From NCBI GenBank assembly GCA_021442155.1, contig CM038228.1, forward strand, positions 81,473,095 to 81,537,094: a DNA stretch of 64,000 bases, written 5' to 3'. Within the stretch, counting starts at the first letter, position 1, and each line of letters begins with the position of its first letter. Positions 11,367 to 24,464 of this stretch are shown here, piece after piece. Made by a program: the position numbers and the translations under genes. The notes below the pieces were generated by a model, which searched no databases, was not told the origin of the DNA, and saw only the letters and a program-made list of their open reading frames with translations. Source of the stretch: Cymbidium sinense (lineage: Eukaryota > Streptophyta > Magnoliopsida > Asparagales > Orchidaceae).

Positions 11367-14300
11367 TAATTTGACTTAATTCCACAACATACACACTCAA
11401 CTGAGCTAAGGGAACTCAGAGCAAGTATTTGCAAGTCTCCCTAAGCTTCATAGAGTGAATGCTAATTCCTCATTTTCGATTTTTCTTAGACTGAAAACAT
11501 GGGAGCTCCTTCATTTTTCCAACTTAGCCAATATCTAAAATTAATCCAATTCCTCCTTTGAGCACCCTTAGAGGGCACATTCAAACTCATCCCAAGCTTC
11601 TTCCAATCTCTAAAGGCAAGGGAGGTGGGACTTTGATCAAGCCCGAGCCCAATTGAAGGAGAGTTTGGTCCATAGGAAGATCCACTCAACCAAATCACCT
11701 CAAATCTTCAATAGGCCTTCATCTCCACTAGACGAAGCTACCTCAATGGATTCGAGCGCTGGTGATAGCCTCCGGTGAGGTATGGATCAAAAATGAGCTT
11801 AAACTAGAGAGTGTGTGGTCTTTTGTGAAAGGAATTTCAACTTCATGTAAAATTAATAGTTGGATGTCTTCTCCCTTGCATGATGATGGTGTGGGTTGAG
11901 TTCGGGCTCAATCGAGCTCGGGTCATGCCATGGAAGATGGACGGTGTCCATCTCCTGCAACCGAGCTCATGGATAGATCATGGGTCGTCTATCTACACAT
12001 TTTGGATGGACAACCATGATCACGATGTGTAGGATCCCTGATTTAATCTCTTAAGAACCGAGGGATTGATCTCAACCATCTGATTCTTAATTGAACAGAT
12101 GATGAGAAAGCATGTATAGCTGCCGCTGATGCGGTGCTATGATGTGATAACTTAGGTGGCCTCTTCCATTGCGCCACATGGAAAGCGCACATTGCGTCAG
12201 CCTCCACATGGAACCGATGGGATTAATCACTTAATTAGGCTATTTAATTAATGGATAATCATGGAAACATTAAAATAACATAACTAATTCTAAAAAATCA
12301 TAAAAATACAAGGTAAAATGAACTATAAAGATATTTCTTAGGAGAATAATCTAAAAATATTTCCAATGGATTTTGAATAGTGTATTTTCCTTAATTAAGA
12401 TTTTAATAAAAATTTAGTAACCCTAATTACTCCATAATTATTTTATTAATTCATTTAAAAATTCTCTGGTATATTTTGTGGGATGACCTCTACCTCCCTT
12501 AATTTTATTGGGATTTATTGATGAGTTAATATGGAAATCATGTAATGAATCCTTAATCACCCTCTTTATGTAATTAAGGGTAATTAATCATATGAACAGT
12601 GGTTTACCCCCTTTTCAAGTTAATTAAGCCTTGCTGAAGTGAAGAAGAGGTTTATGGAATAGATTTGGGGAATTTTCTCTAAGCCATTCCCTAATCCCAT
12701 TTCCTTTCTTAATCCAAACTTAATTATGGGCTAATCCACTAATTGCCTACTTAATTAACTTGATAAAATTTTTCAAAACATCCCAGAACTTAATCAATTC
12801 ATCTTGGGTAGGTGCTTAGGTGTTCAATAACTTAAGTAAAATCAAAATCCAACCCACATGTGTGGGAAGGGTTATGAAAGTACTTAAATTAAACCTTTAG
12901 TTTAATTAATCACTAATTGTGAGCCAAATGGATTAGGCCCTTTCTTTCTTAGGTGAATTGCTAATTAAATTCCTTGTGTGATTCTATGTCATAAATTAGC
13001 TCATAATTATTTGATTAAATATGCTAAAGTGGTGTAGGTAAAGGGTAATTAAAGCACTTAATTCATACCTTAACCTAAACAAAATATAAAAATTATCTAA
13101 TGGTTCTAAAAATAAACTAAAATAACATACACATGTGGGAAATGGGTTAGGACTAGCAAACCTCTTTACATTCCTTAAATCCAAATCAAATTCAAACAAA
13201 ATAAAATTTTTTTAAAACCAAATTTGATATGCTTTAAATAATTATATTTCTTAAGATTATCTTTAGAAATTAATTAGGGTGAATTAATTTACATGCTTTC
13301 ATCACTTCATTTCTTTCTTAATATGTTAAATGTGTATGTCATATGAAAATCATGCATTCATGCTTTTTTTAAAAAAATCAAATTTAAAATGAAATGTTTC
13401 CTTTATGTCAAATTGCATGTTTTGGCTAAAGTAAGGATATGAATGGCTATTATCACTATTAAATCTAAAAAATATTTTTAAAACTTATGAATTAAACATC
13501 AAAACTGAAGGGTATGCTATTTATAAGTACTTATAAGCTTGTGAATAGCATAAAATGTGTTATGTGATTTTCCCTCTCTTTCTTAGAATTTATAGGATTT
13601 GCAAAGTGTATAGTCCATTTGAAAAGGATATAACTTGCATAAGTCCATTCCTATACACTCCTATGTCATGACTTAAGAAGAAATTCCACATCACACATAC
13701 AAATTAAACAATCAAATCAAAATCAACAAACATAAACTTTTGCATCTTTCTTTTTTCCATTCATTTCTTTTGTACATGCATATGTATTTAAGGAAATTGG
13801 TATATTAGTCTAGACAGGGGTTTAGACTTTAAGTAACTAAGTAGGTCTTGTACCTTACACCCACAGTGTTATGATGCACGTGCTCACTTATGCCTTTCAT
13901 ACATATAAATGTGCATATAAAAAATGGATAAAAGAATCCCTCTTTTCTACTTAATGAAAATCATGCATCATAAAACATCCAAATTTTCTTAAGTAATATC
14001 ACTTAGAATTCAACATGAAAGTGTGCTAAACATCCTCATTTGTATGTATAGATATTCTTAGGACTCATCCATATGCATGTTACACATGTTGGGAAAGAAA
14101 TGAAGTGATGTGTGTTACTTAATAGTATTTAACATTACTTAATCTTAACATGCCTTTCACTAAACAAGAATCAAATATGAATCTACCTTAGAAATTACTT
14201 AAGGTAGGGAGGAAAGAGAAGTTCCCTTCTCTTTTCCTCTCTTTACAACACTTAGTAATTAATTGTGGGTTTATTCAAACCCAAACAAATCATCAAATAA

Positions 14301-14458
14301 AATTAACCCAAAATAACTAAATAACTTAAATTTAAACCATCCTATATGTTGAACATTTCCATACTTAGAAAACTTCAACCTTAAAGCCTTGCTAAGCATA
14401 CCACACAAATCTTAAATAGCACACACATTAGGCTGTCACCATGTTTAGCTTTAGGTTA

Positions 14459-14463
14459 GGGCA
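14459..14463. repeat. degraded target-site duplication of LTR2, left copy
   Basis: GGGCA precedes the LTR2 start TCTTGACCTC (14464), while GGGTG (22163-22167) follows its end. Three of five bases match, and both differences are transitions. The uninterrupted LTR at 55354-55364 reads GGTTAGGGTGGTGCATGG across this point, which confirms the site. Confidence 0.7.
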
Positions 14464-14859
14464 TCTTGACCTCATTTTTTGAATGAGCTCTCAACCCCTC
14501 CATCTTAGACATAGGACTTCTCTTATACTTTAAGAGTTCTTAGTCTTAAGACACATCTAGTGATTAGGTGGACACTTAACTAGCCACTTAGAAGAGTTAG
14601 CCATAGGAATAAATCATGCATTAGGGGGTGTTAGGAAAATTTTCCTACCCTTAGCTTGAACCACTCCTCACCTTCCTTCCTTCAAGTCAAACTCCAAATC
14701 AATCTTATCTCCAAACTCAAATCAACTCCATGTAATTAAAATCCATGATTGAAACCCATCAATGAAATTTCAACTCATAAAAATTCCTAAGTCCTTTAAA
14801 TTTTCTCTTAAACTTAGCCTAAATCATGTTCAAATCAATTCAAATTCATGATTTTCTCA

Positions 14860-15460
14860 TAACTCATTTATATTCTCATTTATATTCACATATATAAATG
14901 AAATATAAATATAAATCAATCAAATCAAATCCAAAAGTTAAATTCCAAATTCAAACTCCTATTCCAAAATTCCTAGTCCTTTTTCTCTTGGGACTTATCC
15001 AAAATCAAATCTAAATCAATTCAAACTCATGATATTTTCTCATAACTTATTTATATTCTCATTTATATTCACATATATAAATGAAATATAAATACAAATC
15101 AATCAAATCAAATCTAAAAATTTAATTTCAATTTTAAAATTCCTAAGTCCTTTAAAATTTTCTCTTAAAGACTAAGCCTAAATCATGTTCAAATCAATTC
15201 AAAATCTTGGGATTTTCTCATAACTCATTATATTCTCATTTATATTCACATATATTAATGAAATATAAATGCAAATCAATCAAATCAAATCCAAAAATAA
15301 AATTCCAAATTTAAAATTCCTAAATCCTTTAAAATTCCTTTTAATGGACTTAGCCTAAATCATGATCAAATCACTTCAAATCATTGAAATTTTCTCATGA
15401 CATATTTATATTCTCATTTATGTTCATATATATAAATTAAATATAAATTCAAACAATCAA
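14860..15460 (+). repeat. four-copy ~180-bp AT hairpin subrepeat array
   Basis: Equivalent points (CATTTATATTCTC or close variants) fall near 14866, 15049, 15227 and 15405, so the monomer is 178-183 bp. Each copy has the hairpin ATTTATATTC...ATATATAAATGAAATATAAAT and then CTAAGTCCTTTAAA and GACTTAGCCTAAATCATG. Confidence 0.75.
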
Positions 15461-16129
15461 AACCAATTCCAAAAATCAAACTCAAATCTATTCAAAATCC
15501 AACCTAAGCCTTTCAAGTCAAAATCTTGAACTTAACCAAATCAATTTCAAACCAAGCCAAACTCTTGATTTTCCTTCATGATTAAATCAACCCTACAATC
15601 ATAAATCTAAATATAAATACAAACTTCAATCACTAAACCATAATTCAATTCAAAAATCTAACCCCAAATCCATTCATGTTCTTCCTTTGAATATGAAATT
15701 GTCAAATGAATCAAAACCCATTTGACTTCAAACCACTTGCAAATGGATTTATATTTCAATCATAAGTCCATATACAAGTTCAATCAAACTCAAATCAAGC
15801 TTTGACCAAGCCATTTGACCCACTTAGGCTCACTTGACCCAAAGTGACCTAAAGTACACCTATGAGCCAAATTCTAATCCTAACCAAATTGGATTGAATC
15901 AAACTCACCTATGGTTCTCATCATGATCAACAATCATCATGAGATGATCAGTCAATCAAATTGGGTCAAACCAAGTCAAACTTAAGGGTTGACCAAGTCA
16001 ACACTTAGCCAAAATGAAACCTAACATAGCCAAAATCCACCATAGGCCAAATTGATTGAAACCATTGATCATAGTTCACTCATGAACTATGTTTGAACTT
16101 GAATAAGTCAAGATTTGAGCATAACCTAG

Positions 16130-16640
16130 CCCAATTGGTCACTTGACCCAAGTTGACCCAACTTGACCTAAAAAGTCAAAATGTGTCAAAACTTGACCTA
16201 TGCCAAATTGATTGAAACCAATGGGTCAAGTTCATTCCAAATCACTTGTTGAACTTGACCAAACAATTGGCCAACTACCCAACCTAGCCCAATTGACCTT
16301 GAACCCAACTTGACTAAAGGGTCATGTTGAGCCAAATTCAAACTTAACCAAAATTGATTGGAAACAAAGATACCAATCACTTCATTTGACTAACCAACCT
16401 AAACCTACCCATGACCTAGCAAATAGGTCAAATGGGTCAAATTGTCAACTTGACCCATTTGACCTAAATGTCATATGACAAACTCAAAACTAAACCAAAT
16501 TGAATCAAACCAAAGCCACCAAAACATTTCAAATGGTCATATGAACTTGACCCAACCTTGGTTTATCGATTTGACCAATTTGACCAATTGGTCAACTTGA
16601 CTAAGTTGACCCATTTTGACCTAAATGGGTCAACATGAAA
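16130..16640 (+). promoter_or_regulatory. W-box-like TTGACC/GGTCAA cluster in LTR2
   Basis: TTGACC recurs at 16143, 16153, 16163 and onward through 16435-16465 and 16568-16640, on both strands. It occupies the same LTR position as the LTR1 cluster. Confidence 0.4.
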
Positions 16641-17076
16641 CCATATCAAATGAACTCCAAATTCAATGAAACTTGGCCAAACTATTTTCTCAATATACAT
16701 ATTAAATCAAAAATCTACAAATGACCATTCTACCCCTAGGCCATAGAACAAATTTTGGTCAAATCCATTGGGAATTTGGTCAAGTTCTCTTCATACCTAC
16801 TTTATACCTTTCTAATAGGTCAAGTAAACCCTATGGAGGGTGGTGCACCCAACCCAATGGGTTTGGGTTAGCCCAAATTGATTAGGCCAAGAGCACATGG
16901 CTCAAATTGGCCATACAAAAAACTTCCCTCCACATGTTTTAAAGCACATGGGAAGTTACCACTCCACTCCTTAGCCCAAACTGACCATGTGCAACTTCTA
17001 ACAGCTGAAATAGCCCCTTCAATATTGGCAATTGGATCAAAATGAAAAACATAGCTTCAACCGTCTGATTGCCATA

Positions 17077-17095
17077 GGGGGAGATATACTCCCCC
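17077..17095 (+). repeat. conserved LTR hairpin GGGGGAG-ATATA-CTCCCCC
   Basis: Identical 19-base hairpin to the one at 11348 in LTR1, again followed by TAATT. Confidence 0.7.
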
Positions 17096-20000
17096 TAATT
17101 CACTTCAATTCTCATGGCCTCACTGTCGATTGAGTAAGGAGTGTTAGGAGCCATAGAGTGATCTAAACTCTCTAGAGGGATTTGAATTTTTCTTGATTTT
17201 CCTAAAGTAAAATAGGGGACCTCCATTGATTCAAACTTCCTCCACACACTTCACCAAATTCCTTTGCACACTCCCCAGGGGCCAAGTCGAGCTTGCCAAG
17301 CTCTCCTCAAGTTCAAAGGCAAGGGGAGGTGTAATTCCATCAAACCCAAGGGAGCTATGGAGAGGTTGGTCCATGAAATCTACTCAAACCTAGAGCTAAT
17401 ACTTTCACCACTTGTCTCAACTGAAGCTCCTCAGAATGTCATGATCACCGGTGAGGTTAGACATTTTTGAACACAAAGCTCAATGTGTGTTGGTCCATTA
17501 ATCGAGCTCGATGGTTTGATCTTCCCTTTGAAAGTGGATGGTCCATTATTCCTGGGGAAGAAAGGATGATCTCGACCATCCATCTGCGTGTTTTGGATGG
17601 GAATAGAGATTACGCACATTTTAAAATCTATTTCACCTTTAAAATGGGGTTTAATCTAGTCATTGATCCTTGATCGAGCGGTGGATATCAAATCAAGCGC
17701 ACCACGCACCTTTGTGGCCGACATTTAAGTGGCACTCCTTTGGATCTAAAGCGTCAACTCACGTTATGGTGTGTGGATTGGATTAATTAGGTATTAAATA
17801 ATTCTAATTAATCCTCTAAACTTCAAAATTCATCTCTCTAAAAAATCAAAAAAATATGAGGTAAATTGCTACTGAAAGATAATTCAAACTAAAATATTCT
17901 AAAAATAGTTTTAATGGATTTTAAATTGTATCTTTCCCTGATTTTGGCTTTTATTGGAAATATTAATTTGCTAATTACTCCCTAATTAATCCACTGATTA
18001 ATCTCAAACATCTTGGGTATATTTTGGGGGATGACTACTACCTCCCATAATTTTCTTGGGTTTATTGGTGTCTTAATTAGGGGAATTTCTAATTCATTTC
18101 CTAATTACCCCTTTATGTAATTAAGGTTAATTAAGGGTTTTAATAGTGGTTTAATCCCTTATTGAAGTTGATTAAGGTTTGATCCAGTGAATAGGAGGTT
18201 TAGGGAATAATTTTGGTGCATTTCCCTTAAGCTATTTTCTAAACCCCCTTTTCCTTCCTAATCTTCTCTTTTAATTAAGGGCTAATTCATTAATTACCCT
18301 CTTAATTAATTTCTTAAAATTTCTAAAACTTTAAAGAACTTAATTAATATACTTTGGATAGATAATTAGGTGCTCAAACCCTAAGTTCAATTAAGGAAAT
18401 CAAAACTCAACTCATATGTGTGAGGGGTGTTTTGAAATTACTTAAGTTAAACCCCTTAGCTTAATTAACCATTAATCATGAGCCAAATTTCATTGGACCC
18501 TTTTCTTCCTAGGTGTATCAAAAATTTAAATTCCTTGTGAGGTTTTATGTCATCTCATTGGCTCATAATTATTTGATTAACTATGCTAGGTGGTGTAGGT
18601 AAAATTATTAACATGTTTAATTCATACCTTAACCTAATCAAAATATAAAATAATTCTAATCATCTAAAAATTAAAGAAAAATGTCAAACACATGTGAGAA
18701 TGAGTTAGGAACACCAAACTTAACTCACATTTTTAAAATTAAATCAAATTCAAAATCAAATAAAAATTATATTAAATAAACTTTGATTTACTTTAAGCTT
18801 TCTTATTTCATAAGATTGTCTTTAAGATTTAATTAAAGTGAATGTGTTTACATGCTTTCATTGCTTTAGTTCTTTCGCTAACATGTTAAATATGCATGTC
18901 ATGTGGTTTCATGTATCCATGCTTTCAAAAATAAAATTTAAAATTAAAATGTTTCCTTTATGTCAAAAATGCATGTGTTGGCTAAAGTAAGAATATGAGT
19001 GGCTATTATCATTATTAAACCAAAATTATTTTCAAAATATATGAATCAATTATCAAACTAAAGTGTGTTACTTATATCCTAATTATAAGTTTGCATGTGA
19101 GTAAAATATAAATATGTGCTTAGTGTAGGTCTTCCTTCTCTTCTCTTTTAGTATAGTTTTGAATAAGATTTGGCAAGGTGTATGGTTCATTTGAAAAGAG
19201 CCTAACACTTGCCTAATTCCACATCCTATTCATTCCTATACTATCACTTAAGAGGGATACTTATGCTTGCACATATAAATTCATAAACAAAAAAATAAAT
19301 CAATACAAATTTTTGCATTCTTTCTTTTCAATTCATTTCTTTTGTACACATGTTTGTATTTGAAAGTGGTATATTAGTGGACAACCCAGGTTGCGAGGCT
19401 TTAAGTAGCCCTAAGTAGGTCTTTTACCTTACACCTCTGGTTAACAATGGTGATGTACTCACTTATGTCTTTCTTACCTTCATGTGTGCATGTGAAAATT
19501 AGAAAAGAAATCCCTTTTCTACTTAAGGAAAATCATGCATTATAATCTTTCAAATTTTCTTAAATGAATTGCTTTGCATGCATCATAAAGTGTTTTGAAC
19601 ATTCTCATTTGCATGTATATATATGCTTAGGACTCATCCATATGCATGTTATACATGATGGGAAAGAAATGAAGTGATGTATGTTTTGTGAATTTAGTTC
19701 ATTTTATTTAATCATAAAATGTCTTTCTTTTGTTGAATAGGTTTGTTTAGAGTTCATCTAAACTTAGGTTTAATTAAAACACTTAATAAAAATATTTACT
19801 AAATAAAACTAAAATATGAATCCACTTTAGAAATTACTTAGGTTAGGGAAGGAAAGAGAAGTTCTCTTCTCTTTCCCTCTCTTTATAACTTAGTAAATAA
19901 TTGTAGGATTTATTTGAATCTAATCAAAATATAAAATAAAATCAACCCAAAACAACTAAATCACTTAAATGAAACCCTCCTCTAAGTTGAATATGCTTCA

Positions 20001-20652
20001 CACATAAAAAATTCTAACTTAAAGCCATAGCTAAGCATACCACACAAATTTCCAAAGCACACACATTAGGCTAAGTCACCACTTCTAGCTTTAGGTTAGA
20101 GCGGTGCATTATTTGATGCTTACTTTTATTTTATGATATATATTTTAGAATAGATGTTAGGATGATGTGCATAGAATGAATGGTAGGGATCTTAATTATT
20201 TGTCTCAGGGGTTTGTGCTTAAGGGGCGCTGTAATAAATAAAAAATATAAATATTTTTGCTCTGCAGGTGCTTATACTCCTAAGCATAATCTAATAGGCA
20301 AAGTGGACTTAGTCACCCATGTGTGGGGTGTTAAGTCCAATATACATGCTTTAATTTGGTGGTTTGTTTATAACTTTTATTTTAGGTGTTAACTAGATTT
20401 ACTTTTCCTTTTCATATAAAATTTTGCAATTAGGATTTTGGAATGATTGTTATGTGGATTAGGATGAACATTGGTCATAAGATCTTATCTTATGCACCAT
20501 GTGAAGCCTTTGGAGCATCCACCTTCTAACCATCCAAAAGAAGGAACCAAAGAAGAAAGAAGAAAAGAAGAAGAAAGAAGAAATGAAGCTTGAATACCCC
20601 CATAACAATGAATTCCTTACTTAACTGTATTTAATTCATTTGGAATATGGGT

Positions 20653-20678
20653 TTAATAAGGGTAAAGCTTGGCTACCC
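20653..20678 (+). promoter_or_regulatory. LTR2 TATA-like box with start-site hairpin
   Basis: TTAATAAGGGTAAAGCTTGGCTACCC corresponds to the TATATAAGGG block at 256. The TATA box has decayed to TTTAATAAG, and one hairpin arm has changed from GGGTAG to GGGTAA. Confidence 0.45.
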
Positions 20679-22162
20679 AAATTGTTTTTAAATTTGTGTG
20701 GTGGTACCCGACCATAATGGCCTCTTATTCTTTTGTGATTAGCTTTATAAATTGATTGATGATTTGTTTAGCTTGTGCATTAAGTGACATCTTTTTCCTA
20801 GTTTCTTCCTTGCTTTATGTTTGGCCTGGATGTCGATTAGGCTCTTAGAAAAAATAAATCTTTTACCAAATTTAACAATTCAAAACTAAAATTAAGAACT
20901 CATAACCTCTAAAAACTTAGGCTAAAATCAAGATAAAGAATTAGCAACCCCTTAATTTGGATGAGTTTTTCTTTTATACATCATGGACAAATGCATATTA
21001 TTTTTTACTCTTGATTGAGGGTTCACCTTTGCGGAGCTTGGCTTGACCTTTGAGCCATGATGAAACATACCTCCTCCCTTCTAATTTTGGCCAATAATCT
21101 CATTTCTCATGCATTAGGCATATGAATCCTATTAGCAAGTCAAAATGATTGTCCAAAATGAAAATAAAAATAATTGCATTAGATTTAGTCATTTGAAGCA
21201 TGTCCTTGATCTAGTCTCTTTAAGTGAGTTTAAGGACTTAGTCTCTTTCTAAATAAATAATGACCTATCTTGCATAACATATGGCTACATGAAGGAGTTA
21301 GTTGGTGGCCACCCCCAGGTGGTTGTAAGTCCAAACAATCGGGTGGTTTATCCTCTCTTGTGAAGGCAAACTAAATTCTCATTTTTGCCTTAGATTTAGG
21401 TTGTGCTTTTGGCCCTTGCCAAAGCTCCCTAGATTTAGGTTCTGAGGTTGATTCTCCCTTTCATTGGCCATAAGCTTAAATTCTCACCTCTTAGGAATTT
21501 CCATAATCTTTTGTTGTGGAATCATAAGCCCTAAATTTTTAATGAAAAATTCAACTCAACAAATTAAATCAATTTCAAAATGTAAAGCCATAGGATAGTT
21601 TGAGATGCTGTTAGGTTTCTAGCATTATGGGCATCTCCTACTTATCTTCCTTTGGGTTTTGAGAATAATTCCCTCTTTTTGATCAATCCCAATTGATCTT
21701 CCAAAATAAGCTAATGGATTGATAGTCCAACCTATTGAAATCTTTTAAGACAATGATCATTTACCTTAATCAAGAGTATTCCTAAGGGATCCTGTCCCTT
21801 ACAATGTAATTAACTTTGAGGGCTTGCTTCTGTAGGAAACTTATTGACCCCAATTTAAACTAAACATTACTTTACTTTCCATGTAAAGTAGGGGAAGAAT
21901 CTCTGGTACATATGCATACCCATTATCCTTAAGAGTCCTTATTCAGGTGATTAGGTCCATTGTAGGGTGGTGACTTCTATCTCTCGAGATGGTACACCTC
22001 TCCTCAATGTCATACCCCATCACCTTAATAATAACATTTGTGGATCTACGTGGCATCCCAAAAAGGTGTATAATTTTATATATTTCTATTTTCATTTACC
22101 CTCTTTTCTGAAAGGAGTGGGATAGATGAAGGCAGGAAATATATAAGAATATTTTCACCACA

Positions 22163-22167
22163 GGGTG
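22163..22167. repeat. target-site duplication of LTR2, right copy
   Basis: GGGTG directly after the LTR2 terminal CCACA (22162). The interrupted LTR1 continues with GTGCATGG at 22168. Confidence 0.75.
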
Positions 22168-24229
22168 GTGCATGGTTTAATGTTTGCTTTGGTTTTGTGA
22201 TGTTTTGTTAGTCTAGCTGCTAGGTACATGTACATAGACTGAATGGTAGGGGCGATTTACTAATCATTGTCTTCGTGTGCTTAGAGGTTTGTAATAAAAA
22301 TATAAAATTGCTTTTGTTGTGAGGATGCTTTTACCCATAAGCATAATCCAAAATAGGCTAGGTGGATTTGGTTACCCATGTGTGGGGTGCTAAGTCCAAT
22401 TTATACATATATATGCTTGGGATTGTATGGTTTGTTTAGCTAATCTCTATTTTGCAAGTTTTAGTTAGATTTTCTTTTTCCCATTTTCATGTGATTTTAT
22501 AATTAGGATTTTGGAATGATTGTTATGGGGGATTAGAATGAGCATTGGTTGTAAGATTACATCTTATGTACCATGCAAAGCCTTTGGATCAACCACATTC
22601 CAACCATCCAAAAGAAGGAACCAAAAGAAGAAAAGAAGAGAGAAGAAATGAACAGTGAAGACCCTCATAACATGAATTTCTTGCTTAATTGTAATTAATT
22701 CATTTGTAATCCAAGTTTTATAAGGGTAGAGCTAAGCAACCAAATTTGTTTTTGGGTTTTTATGGTGGAGCCTGACCATAAATGGTCATTTATTCTTTTG
22801 CGCTAGTTTTATAAATTGATTGATGTTTGTTTAACTTGTGCATTAAGATGACATCTTTTCCTAGTTTCTTTCTTGCTTTGATGTATGGCCTAGATGACGA
22901 TTAGGCTCTTAGGAAAAATAAATCTTCTACCAAATTACTCAACTCAAAACTAAAAATAAACAACTCATAAGCTCACCTAAAGCTTAGGTCATAAATCAAG
23001 ATAAAAGAATTAGCAACCCCTTAGCTAGATGTTGTATTACTTTTCTTACATCATGCATAAAAAACATATTATTTCACTCTTGATTGGAGGGCTTTCACCT
23101 TTGCTAGAGAACTTGGCTTGACCTTTGAGAGCCATGGTGGAAACACACCTCCTTATCTTGCTGATTTTGGCCAATAATCAAATTTCTCATGCATTAGGCA
23201 TACAAATCCTAAAGCCTGTGTCAAATTGATTGTCCAAAATAAAAATAAAATGTAACAAGATTTGCATTAGATTTAAGTCATTAAAGCATGCCTTACATGA
23301 TCTAGTCTCTTAGGGAGTATGTTTAAGAACTTAATCTCATTCTAACTAAATAACAACCTTACTATCTTGCATAAGCATATGACTTGCCTACATAAAATCA
23401 TAGGAGTTAGTTGGCAGCCACCCCTAGGCGATTGTAAGTCCAACAGTCAGGTGGTTTTTCCTTTCTTGTGGAGGTAAACCAAATACCCATTTTTTCTTAG
23501 ATTTAGGTCATGTTTTTGGCCCTCTCCAAAGCTCCATAGATTCAGGTTTTGAGGTTGCTACTTCCTATGCTACAAAGCATAAATCTTACCTCTGGCATTT
23601 CCATAACCTTGTACTATGGAATTGTAAGCCCTACATTTCTAATAAAAATTTAACTCAAACAAATTAATTCAATTTTAAAAATATAAAGCCCAACTATATG
23701 ATAGTTTGGGATGCTTACTAGGCTTCTTAGTATCTTAAGCATCCCCTACTTGTTTTCATTTGGTTTCGATAAGAAATCCATCCTCTTGATCAATCCCACT
23801 TGACTTTCTAAAAATAAACAAATCAATTAATAGTCCTACCTTTTCAAAATTTTTGGAGACAACGATCATTTACCTTAATCGAGAGTATTCCTAAAAAATC
23901 TTGTTCCTTAGGATGTAATTAACTATGGGGGCTTTCCCCTATAGAGAACTTAATGAACCCAATTTAAAATAAATCTTAATTTACTTTTCCATGTAAAGTA
24001 GTGAAGAATCTCTGGTACATTCTAAAGGCCAATAGTCCTTAGGAGTCCTTATTGAGGTGATTAGGTCCATTATAGGGTGGTGACTTCTATCTTTTGAGAT
24101 AGTACACCTCTCCCTCAATGTCGACCCAATCACCCTAATAAGAATATCATGGATCCCAACATTTCAACAAGGATATATATATTTTATTTCCATTTATCCT
24201 CTTCTAAAGGATAAAGGTGAATTACCACA
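22168..24229 (+). mobile_element. solo A LTR 'LTR1', part 2
   Basis: It continues LTR1 from GTGCATGG after the nested LTR2. It carries the CACCCATGTGTGGGGTGCTAAGTCC block (22375), a TATA box (22716), AATAAA (22917), the CACCCCTAGGCG block (23425), CATGTAAAGTAG (23990), and ends ATTACCACA at 24229. The following GGCAC matches the base run before 9004. Confidence 0.85.
22716..22741 (+). promoter_or_regulatory. LTR1 TATA box; hairpin partly lost
   Basis: TTTTATAAGGGTAGAGCTAAGC keeps the TATA box and the left hairpin arm GGGTAG, but the right arm reads AGCAACC instead of GGCTACCC. Confidence 0.45.
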
Positions 24230-24234
24230 GGCAC
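24230..24234. repeat. target-site duplication GGCAC, right copy (LTR1)
   Basis: Identical to 8999-9003. It marks the right edge of the 15.2-kb LTR1-plus-LTR2 insertion in the B 5' LTR. Confidence 0.9.
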
Positions 24235-24436
24235 TTAGATCATGAAAGGGTGGTTGGGACGACCATGACTAAAGGGGTTAAATCATCTCCCCATTCCCAT
24301 TGGAACACTTGGAAAGTCATAAGACAACTACTCATGGGAATTCTCACACCCTCCTCATCAAGCCACCAACATGATTCTCTAGCAAATCATCTATTTATGA
24401 TCCAAAAGCCAAAACAAACCATCCATATGATCAAAG

Positions 24437-24464
24437 GAATGAGGGGGTATACCCCCCCTCATTC
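24437..24464 (+). repeat. near-palindrome GAATGAGGGGG-TATA-CCCCCCCTCATTC
   Basis: Long inverted repeat centred on TATA, with five G on one side and seven C on the other. The 3' LTR has a perfect version at 58305-58328. It takes the place of the GGGGGAG/CTCCCCC hairpin of A LTRs. Confidence 0.75.

Larger units (their letters stand above)
9004..14463 (+). mobile_element. solo A LTR 'LTR1', part 1
   Basis: It starts TGTTGATCTCATTTTTAGGATG and runs through two 180-bp hairpin subrepeats (9480-9720), the TTGACC cluster (10360-10910), the GGGGGAG/CTCCCCC hairpin (11348-11366), the GGTCTTTTGTGAAAG block (11820), and the TTAATTAA-rich and CACACATTAGGCT blocks. It breaks off at 14463, where LTR2 has inserted, and resumes at 22168. 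The two parts total about 7.5 kb. No internal region or partner LTR is present, so it is a solo LTR. Confidence 0.85.
14464..22162 (+). mobile_element. complete solo A LTR 'LTR2' nested in LTR1
   Basis: This is the most complete A LTR on the plus strand, 7,699 bp, from TCTTGACCTC to TTTTCACCACA. In order it holds the terminal hairpin, four 180-bp hairpin subrepeats (14860-15460), the TTGACC cluster (16130-16640), the GGGGGAG hairpin (17077), an AT-rich middle with TTAATTAA blocks (17780-18900), the ATTAGTGGACAACCC block (19372), the CACACATTAGGCTAAG block (20060), the TATA-hairpin (20653), the GGTGGCCACCCCC block (21305), and the CATGTAAAGTAG block (21880). Short frames at 17264-17673 and 20180-20392 are chance frames in LTR sequence. 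Confidence 0.9.

Noticed and set aside
9004..24229. A 7.7-kb tandem satellite or higher-order repeat
   Set aside because: The successive copies are explained by nested LTR insertion with 5-bp duplications. The joins are not head-to-tail at a constant point.
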